From assembly GCF_018446385.1 (NCBI RefSeq), contig NC_055993.1:67782631-67846630 (forward strand): DNA of 64,000 nucleotides, read 5' to 3'. Source of the stretch: Zingiber officinale. Lineage: Eukaryota > Streptophyta > Magnoliopsida > Zingiberales > Zingiberaceae. Numbering within the stretch: the first letter of the stretch is position 1; each line of letters opens with the position of its first letter. A model generated the notes under the pieces. That model was not told where the DNA came from. It was given only the letters and a program-made list of their open reading frames with translations, and searched no databases. The position numbers and the translations under genes are program-made. Below are positions 32,851 to 42,818 of this stretch, one piece after another.

Positions 32851-33870
32851 TGTTGGAACCCCAAGGTTGTTTTGGTGTGATCAACATGTTAAGTTAGGTC
32901 CTGTGTGTTTCTAACCTTGTGTCTAAGTGTGCAGGAGCTTAGGAACACAGGTAGTCGAGCGGAAGATGCAGCTAGCGAGAAGGACGGCAGCCCGAGGGAC
33001 GAGGTGCTGCGGAAGAGTACACCGACGGACGAGAAGGAAGCGCGCGGTGGTTCCGAGGGACGAAAGCCGGAGCAGAAGATTGCTCGGAGAGCAAGAGACG
33101 CAGCTAGCGAGAAGGTCGACGACCGAGGGACGAAGACTGCAGATGAGTACGCTGGCGGACGAGAAGGAAACACGCGGCAATTCCGAGGGACGAGAAGCCG
33201 GAGGGAAGCCCGCTCGAGAAGACCGGAAGTTGGGTTCGGGTGAGCCCTTTTCCGGATGGCAGAGATCACCCAAGTGAGCGGATCCAGAGGAGAAGAACCG
33301 GACCGAGGCGGGACTGAACCAGAGAAGAGGTCCCGGACGAAAAAGTCAACGGTGGTTGACTTTGGGCTCCGGGGCGCCCGGAGCAGCCCAGGGCGCCCGG
33401 AACCCTTCCGGGCGCCCGGACCCAGTATTTTCGCCAGATCGAGTCAAAACTCGATCTGAACGTTGGGGGATAAGATTTATCCCCCCCAGGGCGCCCGGAA
33501 CCCTTCCAGGCGCCCCGACCAAGGCTATAAATATAGCCTTGGTCCAGAAGCTTTTCATCAATTCAGAACTCACGCTTTTCTTTCAAACACTTGTACGCTT
33601 TCTGTAGTTAGCTTCTATTGTGCGCTTCAACTTTGTAAGAGGCTTCTCCGCCTGAAGGAGAAATTCTAGTGTGATCATCTTTCTTGGATTAATAACCTCC
33701 CCTGTTGTAACCAAGTCAAAACCTGGTGCCTCGTTTTCTGTTCTGATCTTACTTTATTGCTTTGATTATTTTACAAGTGTCAGTTTAAGAGTTCGAGAAG
33801 GGTTGGTTTGTGTTTTGATTTCTGCAGGGCTATTCAACCCCCCCCTTCTAGCCGGCCCAACGGTCCTACA
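32851..33870 (+). repeat. TR-GAG B 3' LTR (1020 bp)
   Basis: A complete LTR, TGTTGGAACCCC to GGTCCTACA. It contains a perfect 12-bp hairpin GGGCGCCCGGAA-CCC-TTCCGGGCGCCC (33391-33417). Followed directly by gypsy B RT sequence starting GGTGATATACCC. Confidence 0.92.
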
Positions 33871-36350
33871 GGTGATATACCCAAGACAGCCTTCAGGACC
33901 AGATACGGACATTATGAGTTCGTAGTCATGCCCTTTGGCGTGACGAATGCTCCAGCTACTTTCATGGACCTCATGAACAGAGTATTCAGGGAATACTTAG
34001 ATAAGTTTGTTATTGTGTTCATCGATGATATTCTTATCTATTCTAGAACTAAGGAAGAACATGCAGCGCACCTGAAAATAGTATTGCAGACTCTTTAGCA
34101 AAACCAGCTGTACGCCAAGTTCACGAAATGTGAATTCTGGCTAGATCAGGTAGCCTTTCTGGGTCACATCATCTCTAAAGATGGTATTATGGTAGACCCT
34201 AGTAAGATAGAAGCTGTGAGTAACTAGAAAAGACCCAAGAACGCCAGTGAAATCAGAAGCTTCCTAGGACTAGCGGGCTATTACCAAAAATTTGTAGAGG
34301 ATTTCTCCAGGATAGCCTCCCCACTGAAAACTCTTACCAGAAAGAACAGAAATTTTCAGTGGACAGAGGACTGTGAGAACAGCTTCAGCGAGCTAAAGAG
34401 GAGATTGACTAGTGCTCTCATTCTGGCTCTACCAGAAAACACAGACAGCTTTAATATTTATAGTGATGCCTCTAAGTTGGGACTAGGAGCGGTACTGATG
34501 CAAAATGGCAAGGTGATCGCCTATGCCTCCAGACAACTCAAGGATTATGAGAGGAATTACCCTACTCATGACCTTCAGCTCGCAGCAGTTGTCTTCGCTC
34601 TCAAAATTTGGAGACACTACTTATATGGAGCTCAGTGTAGAGTGTATACAGATCATCAGAGTCTGAAGTACTTCTTCACTCAGAAGGATCTGAATATGCG
34701 ACAGCGCAGATGGCTCGAACTGGTCAAAGACTATGACATAGACATCCTCTACCACCCAGGAAAAGCCAATAAGGTGGCAGACGCACTTAGCAAGAAGTCC
34801 AGTGCCACCTTACTATCCCTAGCAGCCATGTCACCATCCCTACAGAAGGAGATTACAGATTTTAGCCTCGAACTTATAGTGGGACAGCTCTCTACTATGA
34901 CGTTAGAATCCACCTTGCTTGGTGACATCCAGACAGCTCAGGGACAGGACTCTGAAATTCAGAAAATCAAGCAAGGGTTAACAGAATCAGGAAGTGGAGA
35001 GTTCAGAATATCCGATAGTGGGGTATTATATTTTGGTGACAGACTATGCGTTCTGGATCAGGAGGAACTACGGAGGAAGATTCTAGACGAGGCTCACAGG
35101 ACTTCTTATGCAATGCACCCTGGTTCCACCAAAATGTACCAAGACCTGAAGAAACATTTTTGGTGGCCTAGGATGAAAAGAGACGTCGCTAGGTATGTTA
35201 GTATTTGTCTGACCTGTCAAAGGGTCAAGGCAGAACATCAGAGACCAGGAGGAGTTCTGCAGCCCATTAAGATCCCAGAATGGAAGTGGAAGGATATTTC
35301 CATGGATTTCATAGTGGGATTACCCAGAACCACGAATGGTTTTGATGTCATCTGGGTAATAGTCGACAGGTTGACAAAATCAGCCCACTTCTTAGCTATC
35401 AGGATATCCTACTCCATAGAGCAGCTAGCTCAGTTGTATCTCAAGGAGATTGTTAGACTGCATGGAGTCCCACGGACCATCATTTCAGACAGAGACAATA
35501 GATTCACATCACACTTCTAGGAGTGTGTACAGTCAGCATTGGGCACTAAGTTAAAATTTAGCACAGCTTTCCATCCTCAGACGAATGGTCAGACGCAGCG
35601 AGTAAACCAGGTACTCGAAGATATGCTTCGAGCGTGTGCCCTAGACTTCAAGGGAAGTTGGTGCAAATATCTGAGTTTAGCAAAATTTGCATACAACAAC
35701 AGCTATCAAGCCACTATCGGAATGGCACCCTACGAGGCTCTCTATGGGCGGAGGTGTAGATCTCTAATCTGCTGGTACGAGAGTGGTGAACAGAAAGAAC
35801 TAGAACTTCAGATAGATCTAGTAGCAGACACCACAGCAGCTATACAGCAGATCCGCCAGAGGATAGAGACAGCTCAGAGCCGCTAGAAAAGCTATGCTGA
35901 TACACGGCGTAGACCCTTAGAGTTTTCAGTTGGGGATACAGTATTTCTCCGAGTGGCTCCCATGAAGGGAGTAATGCGTTTAGGGAAGAAGGGCAAATTA
36001 AGTCCCAGATATGTGGGACCATACCTCATCACTAGGAGAGTTGGCAAAGTAGCATATGAGCTAGAGCTACCCCAGGAGATGTCAGCTATCCATAACGTAT
36101 TTCATGTCTCAATGCTGAAGAAGCATATCTAGATGCCACCCAGGTGATTGAGCCCCAGTCGGTACAAGTCCACGAAAGCCTCAGCTATGACAGTCGGCCT
36201 ATTCAGATAATAGACCAAGCAGTTAAGAAATTACGAAACAAGGAAGTACCATTAGTAAACGTTATTTGGCAAAGTCACACAACAGAAGAGGCAACTTGGG
36301 AGACAGAAGCCAGTATGAGACAGAAGTAACAGAGTTATTCTAAGTTCGAG
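33871..36350 (+). pseudogene. gypsy B RT (palm) - RNase H - integrase - chromodomain
   Basis: Pol resumes after [26 protein letters not shown], catalytic [10 protein letters not shown] (34014-34043), [17 protein letters not shown], then RNase H ([14 protein letters not shown]) and integrase. The open stretch 34405-35520 holds the zinc finger (CLTCQRVK) and the core with MDFIVGLP (first Asp) and ISDRD (second Asp). The third acidic residue is lost: the block reads QTQRVNQ where relatives have an ...ER. residue, a GAG-to-CAG change. Stops interrupt at about 34096, 34227, 35518, 35884 and 36130, mostly CAG-to-TAG or TGG-to-TAG. The chromodomain-like end (PLVNVIWQSHTTEEATWE) is in a shifted frame at 36144-36329. 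Confidence 0.92.
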
Positions 36351-36368
36351 GACGAACTTTTTATAAGG

Positions 36369-36378
36369 TATGGGGGAT
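36369..36378 (+). other. gypsy B polypurine tract
   Basis: TATGGGGGAT directly precedes the 3' LTR start TGTAACGCC. Confidence 0.8.
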
Positions 36379-37527
36379 TGTAACGCCCGAAAAATTCTCA
36401 AATAAATTTTAGAAATATTCTATGATTTTTCTGGAATTTTAGGATATTTTATAGAATTTTTAGAGTAACGGAAGTAGCAAAAATAAATAGAAACGTAAAA
36501 TAGCCTAAGCGGGAATTGAACCCGAGACCTATGAGACCCTATGTCTTATGGACAACTCTAGTAACCAGGAGGCCCCAGCAAGGGTGTGCTGAAAGAAGAG
36601 AGGGATAATAATATTTATGATTGAGTTGGGGTGAAATTAATCACTTAATATAAATAGGAGATTTAAGTGGGGATTGGTTATTTTGATCGATAGTTTTCTC
36701 TCCCTCAAACCCTCACCCGCCGACCCCTCTCCCTTCCTCACCTCTCAGCGCCCAAGATCTTAGGGATCCAGCGAGTTTTATTTTTAAGCATTAGAACTTT
36801 TTAGCATTTTTATTAGCCCGCACTTTAGTATGTTTAAATGCCATGAACCAGTGAACTATACACTATGCCATACTTATAATACTAGTTGTTTGACATTAGG
36901 ATGTTTTCCAGCTATTTTAGAACTTATATATGTGATTTGTGCACGAAACAGTGCTGAAATCAGAGATCAGCTGCGAAATCAGAAACCCCAATCGATCAGT
37001 TGATCGATTGGAGGCTCCTCAATCGATCAGTTGATCGATTGGACAGCTTGTTCCGCGAACAGAAAGCCCTGGAATCGATCACTGAATCGATTGGCAAGTC
37101 TGGATCGATCAGTCGATCGATCCAGAATATTACCCCCGCGCACAGTAGCGCGCTGAATCGATCAATGGATCGATTAGTCAGGCCGGATAGATCAGCTGAT
37201 CGATCCAGAATTTTGTCCGTGCACAGTAGCACGCTGAATCTATCAGTGGATCGATCAGATGACTCCAATCGATCAGCTGATCGATTGGAGTGTCTAATTT
37301 CAGCTGGAAGGGTCTCATTTCAGTCTTTTGATCAAATAGAAAGTTTGGGTTCCTTCCCTAGTGTATGTATGTCAAAGGAAAGGTCTTCGAACCTAATCTT
37401 ACGGGCTGTAATAGTCATTAGCAGAGTAAGATTTTTAAATAGCACAGATTTCCGTACCTTATAGTTAGCACAGCATAATGTGACGGTCCGGCCTCGCAGC
37501 CTAGTTAGTAGGAGGCGGGTCGTTACA
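36379..37527 (+). repeat. gypsy B 3' LTR with 1.1 kb internal deletion
   Basis: Starts TGTAACGCCCG and ends GTCGTTACA. Relative to the 5' LTR it lacks the segment equal to 25412-26513; the breakpoints share AAG, so deletion between short direct repeats is likely. It retains the hairpin array at 36986-37292, where the fourth hairpin (CTGGATCGATC arms) is perfect. Confidence 0.9.
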
Positions 37528-37585
37528 AAATACGTAGTATCTAACTTAACTTAGTTGAACACATCAAAATCCCGAGGTACTTACA
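37528..37585 (-). repeat. TR-GAG A 3' LTR, remaining start
   Basis: Directly after gypsy B and its AAATA duplication, the TR-GAG A LTR resumes and ends (its start on the minus strand, TGTAAGTACCTCGG) at 37585. A purine tract (plus-strand complement ATCTCCCTTTTTTT, 37586-37599) follows as PPT. Confidence 0.8.
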
Positions 37586-38650
37586 ATCTCCCTTTTTTTA
37601 TGTGGATTAATCTAAGTTAAGTTAGGGTTAAACTAAAATAGTAAAATCCATAATTATGAAAAATTAAATGAAATGCAATTAATAAATATGCATAATGCAA
37701 TACAATAAATTTGAAAAAAAAAATATTCCTCCCCCTACAATTAATCTTATTTCTCCCTTTTGATCACATAAAAAGAGGGGTAATTATCAAATAATTGGGT
37801 AAAAATTCTAAAGGTTACATAAATAGTGACTTACTTTTATAAAAATTGTGGAAATTAGTTTTTGAAAATCTGAATTTTTATGACTTAAAAATTAGTTTTT
37901 GAAGAAATCATTTTAAAATTATATTTAGTCTTTGAAAAATTCTAAAATTTTTGTCATTGTTAAACATACTTATCCAATGTCGAAATAAAGTTTTCGCAAA
38001 AAAATAACATTAATATTTACAAAAATTAATTATTTTACTTAGAAAGTTATTTTTGTAAAGGAAATACTTTAAAAATATATTTTAAGCTTTTAAAAATCTT
38101 ATAACTTTTTCTAAATATGTAAAATAGAAAATATATCTATAGAAAAATTAAATTTTCGAAGATTGACTTTTTAAGATTTTTTAATATTAAAAATTAATAT
38201 TTTGATAAAAAATTATATCAAATTAATTAACAGTCAAAAAATCTCAAAATTATTTATTCTAATAGAAAATTTACTTTCTTATGACTATAAAAATTTTAAA
38301 CAAAAAATACTAACAGGAAGTATACAAAAAATATTTTTCTAAGTAAAGGAATTCTAATTTAGTAAATAAATTAAATTTAAAAGGAATTTAAACTAAACAT
38401 GATTTTGGAACCTAATATAGGTTCCTATCTACTTGATTAACAAAATGTTTTCTAAAAATAACTTTTTATAATACCTTTACAATTTAATCCTTATGTCATT
38501 TAAAATACCAATTAAGTCTATCATAATTTCTAAAATTTAAATTTTGAAAAGAACGTGAATTTAAGTATACATCATTCTTTTTTAATAGTTATATTTGTTA
38601 TTTTAATTTTTCATTTCCATTTTTGACTTTATCCTTCTAGTAGGCATGAT
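37586..38650 (-). other. TR-GAG A PPT and non-coding region
   Basis: AT-rich, with homonucleotide A and T runs and no coding sequence. It corresponds to the 3' non-coding region 32160-32850 of TR-GAG B, here on the minus strand. Confidence 0.65.
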
Positions 38651-39806
38651 TTTGCTAAAATGACTTTTAATTCTAAATTGTCCTTTTATAGTTGTGCATT
38701 CTTTGTTTCTATTTTACAAGAACTTTTAGAGAGTAATTTGACAAATTTATACAACTGATCGGAAAGTAGAGTGTGTACCTTACTTACCATATCAGTTTCG
38801 TTGTTCAATGCTCCCCCTTCATCAATGCTCTCGATGTTCATTTTAGATGAGCTTGCTTCGTCGTTTACTTCTTGGTGACATGTCATAAGTGCAAGTCCGA
38901 CGTAGATTTCAATTTCTAACTCTGATGACGATGATTTGTCCCACGTCGCCTTTAGATTTTTATGCTTTGTTCACATTGGCCTTTTGTTATTGTCTTTCTC
39001 CTTCAGTTTTGGACAGTTATTCTTGATGTGTCATTCTTCTTGACAATTATATTATTGTACCTTTCATTTGCTTCGTAAAAGCTTTTTAGTTTACGACTTG
39101 TTAAACTTGTTAGACTTAAGGAATTTACTAAACTTTCTTACTATAAATGCAGCTTCATCTTCGTCGAGTGGTGTGTCTGAGTCTGCTTCACCTTTCTGAT
39201 TGCTTTCAATGCTAGGTTTATGAAGTTCAAATGTAGAAAACAGATTTTCTAATGTACTCACTTCAAGGTCCTTAGAGATGTAAAAGGAGTCAACTATTAA
39301 TGTCCACTCGGATGTTCTCAGAAATGCATTTAAAGCGTACCTTAACGAATCTCGATTTGTTATCATTTCTCCGAGATTTGTGAGTTCGGTGATCAGCTCC
39401 TTGATCCTTAAGTGTAGATGTGCGATTATCCATTTTAAGGTTGTTGAGTTGGTTCCAGAGCATATCTCGCCTTATGAGTTTGGCCTCTGAGGTCCCTTCG
39501 TGTAACTCCAGGAATTTCTCTCAGAGCTCTTTGGTTGACTCGTAGGCTCCAATCCAATTGACTTTTTTGTAGTGGTAGAACGCTTAGCAGATGGAATTTT
39601 ACTTTACCATTTACCACGAAGTCGACTTGCTCCTTTTTTGTCCGCGGGTATTTTTCTTTATTGGCTCCTTGTTGATCTTTAGATGATATAAAACCATATT
39701 TTATTATTAATAATAAATTAAAATTTTAAAAAATACCTTCATTTTTTTCATGTCGCAAACTCTCCCTCTAATTTATGTGGGTCGATGTTTGGTCCGACGA
39801 TTTCTT
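38651..39806 (-). pseudogene. TR-GAG A gag relic
   Basis: The minus strand carries fragments of the same gag as TR-GAG B, in several frames. They are a degenerate start (ATC for ATG near 39806), the 'VNGKVKFHLLSVLP' segment (near 39615), RDSLRYALNAF and FYISKDLE (39366-39240), an acidic block, a knuckle-like remnant near 39030, and the later coiled-coil part MNIESIDEGG and FVKLLSKSSCK (38830-38720). Multiple stops make it non-functional. Confidence 0.8.
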
Positions 39807-39846
39807 ATGTGCTTCGATCGGCAGTTAGTCCTTTTGAAGCATCCTC

Positions 39847-39858
39847 GCTCTTATACCA
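39847..39858 (-). other. TR-GAG A primer binding site, decayed
   Basis: The minus strand reads TGGTATAAGAGC, one change from TGGTATCAGAGC, 2 bp after the LTR end. Confidence 0.8.
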
Positions 39859-39860
39859 AT

Positions 39861-40853
39861 TGTTGGTCCTGGTTCGACTGATAAGAAGGGGTGAATTGCC
39901 TAAAATTATAAAAGTACCTTTCTCAAAGATTTCAACTATAATTTAGACAAACTCTTAATTGAATTAGAATGAAATAAAAAGAGTACAAGACAATCGGGTT
40001 TACTTGGTTTGCAACTGGAGAAGTTATTAATCCAAGGCAAATGAAGTGTGTTTACTAGATTCCTTCTTCAACACAAGTCGGAGGCGGAGAAGACTCGTAC
40101 AAGACATTGACATCTTAGAGAGTAAAGAAAAGAATAGAAAATTCTAGTGCAGTAAGTGTTGTGCAAAAACTAGGTGAAGTAGGGCTCTATTTATAATGCT
40201 CTAGTCAAGTCTATCCGTTGCTAATGTGACGGACTCCGGGCGCCTGGATGGTGATTCGGGCGCCCCCAGCGTGGCAAAGTCTATCTCCACGCAACGACTG
40301 AAAGATAATTTTTCATGTCCGAGTACCTGGACCATGTCCGGGCACTTAGACCATTACAAACATGGCCCTGAAAGGTGATCCACTACAACGAGGTGTCTGT
40401 TTAGCACCCTGGTGGTCTGGGAGCCAGGACTAAGTAGTCTGGGCGTCCGGACAGTCCAAGCACCCAGACTAGTCAGCTTAATGTTGACTCGTCCAGCGCC
40501 TTCTCCAGTTGTTGGCTTCTTCTCTGGTCACTTGGGTGATCCTCCGTCCTTCCAGAGTTGAGCTCACCTGAACCCAACTCTAGCCTTCTCCTCGAGCAGT
40601 CTTTCGCTCCAGCTTCTCGCCCCTCAAAAGTGACACGCATCCTTCTGGCTCCACCAGTGTACTCTCTCACAGTTTCTCGTTACTCAAATACACTGAGCCC
40701 TCTGACTCAATTTTCGTGTCATTCTTCTTGTCAGCTGCATCTTTCGCATGACTTTTTGAATTTCTAAGTCCTTGTACACTTAGACACAAGACATTGAATA
40801 CATAAAGTCTAACTTAACTTAGTTGATCATATCAAAATTCTGGGATACTTACG
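39861..40853 (-). repeat. TR-GAG A 5' LTR (993 bp)
   Basis: Runs from TGTTGGTCCTGG (39861, LTR end) to the LTR start at 40853, where the terminal TG reads CG. Clearly homologous to but diverged from 24164-25032, and shares the 'GTTGATCATATCAAAAT' start with element D. Confidence 0.85.
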
Positions 40854-40858
40854 CCAAT

Positions 40859-41105
40859 TACAAGATAGCACTAATTAATGCTTTAACCAACTACTTCCAG
40901 ATCATTGTGCAAAAACTAGAAGGCAAGAAGTTTTCTTGCTATACATTCTATTCAAGAACACAAGCAAGAGTTTACTATGACTGGGAAGAAGTCAAAATAG
41001 CCACACAGGGATGTGAAAAACCATCCTACAAAAGCTTTTGCTTAATAGATGAAGAATTCACTTCTACGATGGCAATAATTGGGCTTAACTTCTTTCAAAG
41101 CACCT
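40859..41105 (+). pseudogene. EPRV-1 viroplasmin-like domain (first part)
   Basis: This short open stretch continues EPRV-1 after TR-GAG A. Residues VYYDWEEVKIAT..CEKPSYKSF..EE resemble the caulimovirus viroplasmin (inclusion-body/transactivator, RNase H1-like) domain, whose core is Y-x(n)-W-E-...-G...YK.F.s..eA. The same place in EPRV-2 (about 61215-61100, minus) reads KDCSKPSYRGFYSCKEA. In caulimoviruses this protein forms inclusion bodies and reactivates translation. It lies downstream of RNase H. TR-GAG C interrupts it at 41106, duplicating CACCT (41101-41105). Confidence 0.6.
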
Positions 41106-41605
41106 TGTTAGGGTCGAAATGTGCTAGAGGGGGATGAATAGCTCGTCGCGCTCGTCATAGCTTGCTTCTTGATGATGATATGCAGCGGAATGTACAAAAA
41201 ATAAAAATACAACGTTAACACAAGGATTTACTTGGTATCCACCTCAAGAAGAGGTGACTAATCCAAGGATCCACATGCGACACACTCTCCACTAATGAAA
41301 TCACTCCTTTACGGTAACTACCGAAGGCGGAGAAGCCTTACAATACTCTCAGTACAAGAAGAAAGAAAGGGAAGCAAATACAATTGAAATCTTACAAGAT
41401 TTACACTGGAAACCCTAACCCTAGCTTCTTCTTCTTGTTGTAGATCGCCTCTTGACTTGGACGTGCACTAGCACTTGCCTCCAAGAACCTTCAAGAACTA
41501 GCGGTGAGAGCTCGGAGAAGTCGCTATGTCGATCAGAGAAGAATCGGGTGAATAAGTGCTGAAGAAGACACTCGCAACAACTTTATCCAGCACCAACGGT
41601 CGGAT

Positions 41606-41940
41606 CCCAATCGATTGAATGGCTCTCAATCGATTGGGGAGGCTTTGGATCGATCGGTTGATCGATACAGAGCGCCTTTGTACTCTATGGAAATCGCCTG
41701 AATCGATTTCCTGATCAGTTCAAGGCTTCTCCTGATTTTCCAGCCTTCCAATCGATTACTCGATCGATTGGAGGCTCCCAATCGATCGGGTGATAGATTG
41801 GGAGGGCCTCTGTGTAACGGCGACACTCCCCCAATCAATCCACTAATCGATTGGGGGGGAGTTTCTGTCGTGGCCACAGTCCAATCGATCAACCGATCGA
41901 TCGGACATGATTCAATTGATCGGTTGATCGATTGATCCAA
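41606..41940. repeat. ATCGAT hairpin array, TR-GAG C 3' LTR
   Basis: Eight or so inverted repeats. The first has perfect 13-bp arms (CCCAATCGATTGA, 41606-41618 and 41626-41638) around a 7-nt loop. Others include CCAATCGAT/ATCGATTGG and GTCCAATCGATC/GATCGATCGGAC with one mismatch. Copy in the right LTR at 47460-47797. Confidence 0.85.
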
Positions 41941-41977
41941 ACCTGATTTGCTCTAATCAAGTCCCAAGCCCCTAAAA

Positions 41978-42179
41978 CCCAACATCCGGTCAATCATGAC
42001 CTGTTGGGACATCATGCCTAGCATCCGGTCACCCTCGACCTGCTAGGACTTCGTCACCAAGTGTTCGGTCAATCCCTTTGACCCACTTGGACTTTTCTCC
42101 TTGTGCCAAGTATCCGGTCAATCCTTTGACCTACTTGGACTTCTCAATATCAGGTGTCCGGTCAACCTTGACCCACCTG
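41978..42179. repeat. five bulged GGTCA/TGACC hairpins, TR-GAG C 3' LTR
   Basis: Each unit has the order outer arm, TCC (or TTC), GGTCA(A), short loop, (T)TGACC, complementary outer arm. Outer arms are CCCAACA, CCTAGCA, CCAAGTG, CCAAGTA and CAGGTG, each matched by its own reverse complement. Units at about 41978-42008, 42017-42047, 42057-42090, 42106-42138 and 42151-42179. The right LTR has the same set at about 47834-48032. Confidence 0.85.
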
Positions 42180-42191
42180 AATTTCCACGTG

Positions 42192-42582
42192 CCTGGCTTC
42201 ACTCACCAAGTCTTTCACCTAGCTTCACTCACTAGGATTTTCATACTGCCTAGCTTCACTCACTAGGCCTTTCACCTGACTTCACTCACCAGGATTTCCC
42301 AACTACCTTGCTTCACTCACCAGGACTTCTCCTCTGTCTAGCTTCACTCACTAGGTCTTTCACCTGGCTTCACTCACCAGGATTTTCCTTCTACCTAGCT
42401 TCACTCACTAGGTCTTTCACCTGGCTTCACTCACCAGGATTTCCCAACTTTCTAGCTTCACTTACCAGGACTTTCACCTAACTTCACTCACTAGGATTTC
42501 TCATCTGCCTGGCTTCACTCACCAGGACTTTCACCTAGCTTCACTCACTAGGATTTTCATACTGTCTGGTTTCACTCACCAA
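42192..42582. repeat. CTTCACTCA tandem hairpins, 14 units
   Basis: Units of about 23-30 bp, each a 9-nt loop CTTCACTCA flanked by CCTGG/CCAGG or CCTAG/CTAGG. About 7 of 14 have perfect 5-bp stems. The partner array in the 5' LTR (48044-48345) has 11 units, which explains most of the length difference between the LTRs. Confidence 0.9.
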
Positions 42583-42818
42583 GACTTCCTAGTCAAGTAT
42601 CTGGTCAGTCTTGACCTACCTGACTCTTCTTCACATCTAACTGGTCAACCTTGACCAGAAGAGAATTGTACCAACAATCTCCCCAAATGAATGATTGCAC
42701 CTGCAACTCCATGTTTTGTCAGTCTCCATGTATTGTCAAACATCGAAACTCAAACATCAAGACTCAAGCAAGCTTAGTCAACCAGGTCAACCTTGACCCA
42801 AGGGATATTATACCAACA

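Larger units (their letters stand above)
29630..33870 (+). mobile_element. TR-GAG B: gag-only copia-type element nested in gypsy B RT
   Basis: A plus-strand element of 4.24 kb with ~1.02 kb LTRs (29630-30645 and 32851-33870), PBS, a gag gene in two frames, a non-coding AT-rich stretch and a PPT. No protease, integrase or RT is present, so it is non-autonomous. The right flank begins GGTGA; the matching left duplication and the first 5 bp of the left LTR (TGTTG) are missing, consistent with a ~10 bp deletion at that border. LTR copies are very similar apart from indels. Confidence 0.9.
25033..37527 (+). mobile_element. gypsy B: Tekay-like chromovirus, nested, interrupted
   Basis: This plus-strand Ty3/gypsy element has a 5' LTR (25033-27284), PBS, gag, protease, RT (split by TR-GAG B), RNase H, integrase, chromodomain, PPT and a shortened 3' LTR (36379-37527). 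The target duplication AAATA is at 25028-25032 and 37528-37532. It sits inside the TR-GAG A LTR. LTRs are about 98% alike outside a 1.1 kb deletion, so it is much younger than its host element. Confidence 0.9.
24159..40858 (-). mobile_element. TR-GAG A with 5-bp target duplications
   Basis: This minus-strand gag-only copia-type element extends 24164-40853, flanked by direct repeats CCAAT at 24159-24163 and 40854-40858. Its 3' LTR (24164-25032 plus 37533-37585) is split by gypsy B; its 5' LTR is 39861-40853. The two LTRs differ at well over 10% of sites by eye, so this is the oldest element of the nest. It lies inside EPRV-1, whose frame continues on both sides. Confidence 0.85.
41106..42818 (-). 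repeat. TR-GAG C 3' LTR (1713 bp), hairpin-rich
   Basis: Contains, from left to right, ATCGAT hairpins (41606-41940), five GGTCA/TGACC hairpins (41978-42179) and a tandem array of 14 CTTCACTCA hairpin units (42192-42582). Close to the right LTR apart from array length. Confidence 0.9.

Noticed and set aside
42192-42582. Regular direct repeats that look like a CRISPR array
   Set aside because: Units are contiguous degenerate hairpins without unique spacers, are duplicated in the partner LTR, and lie in a plant retroelement.
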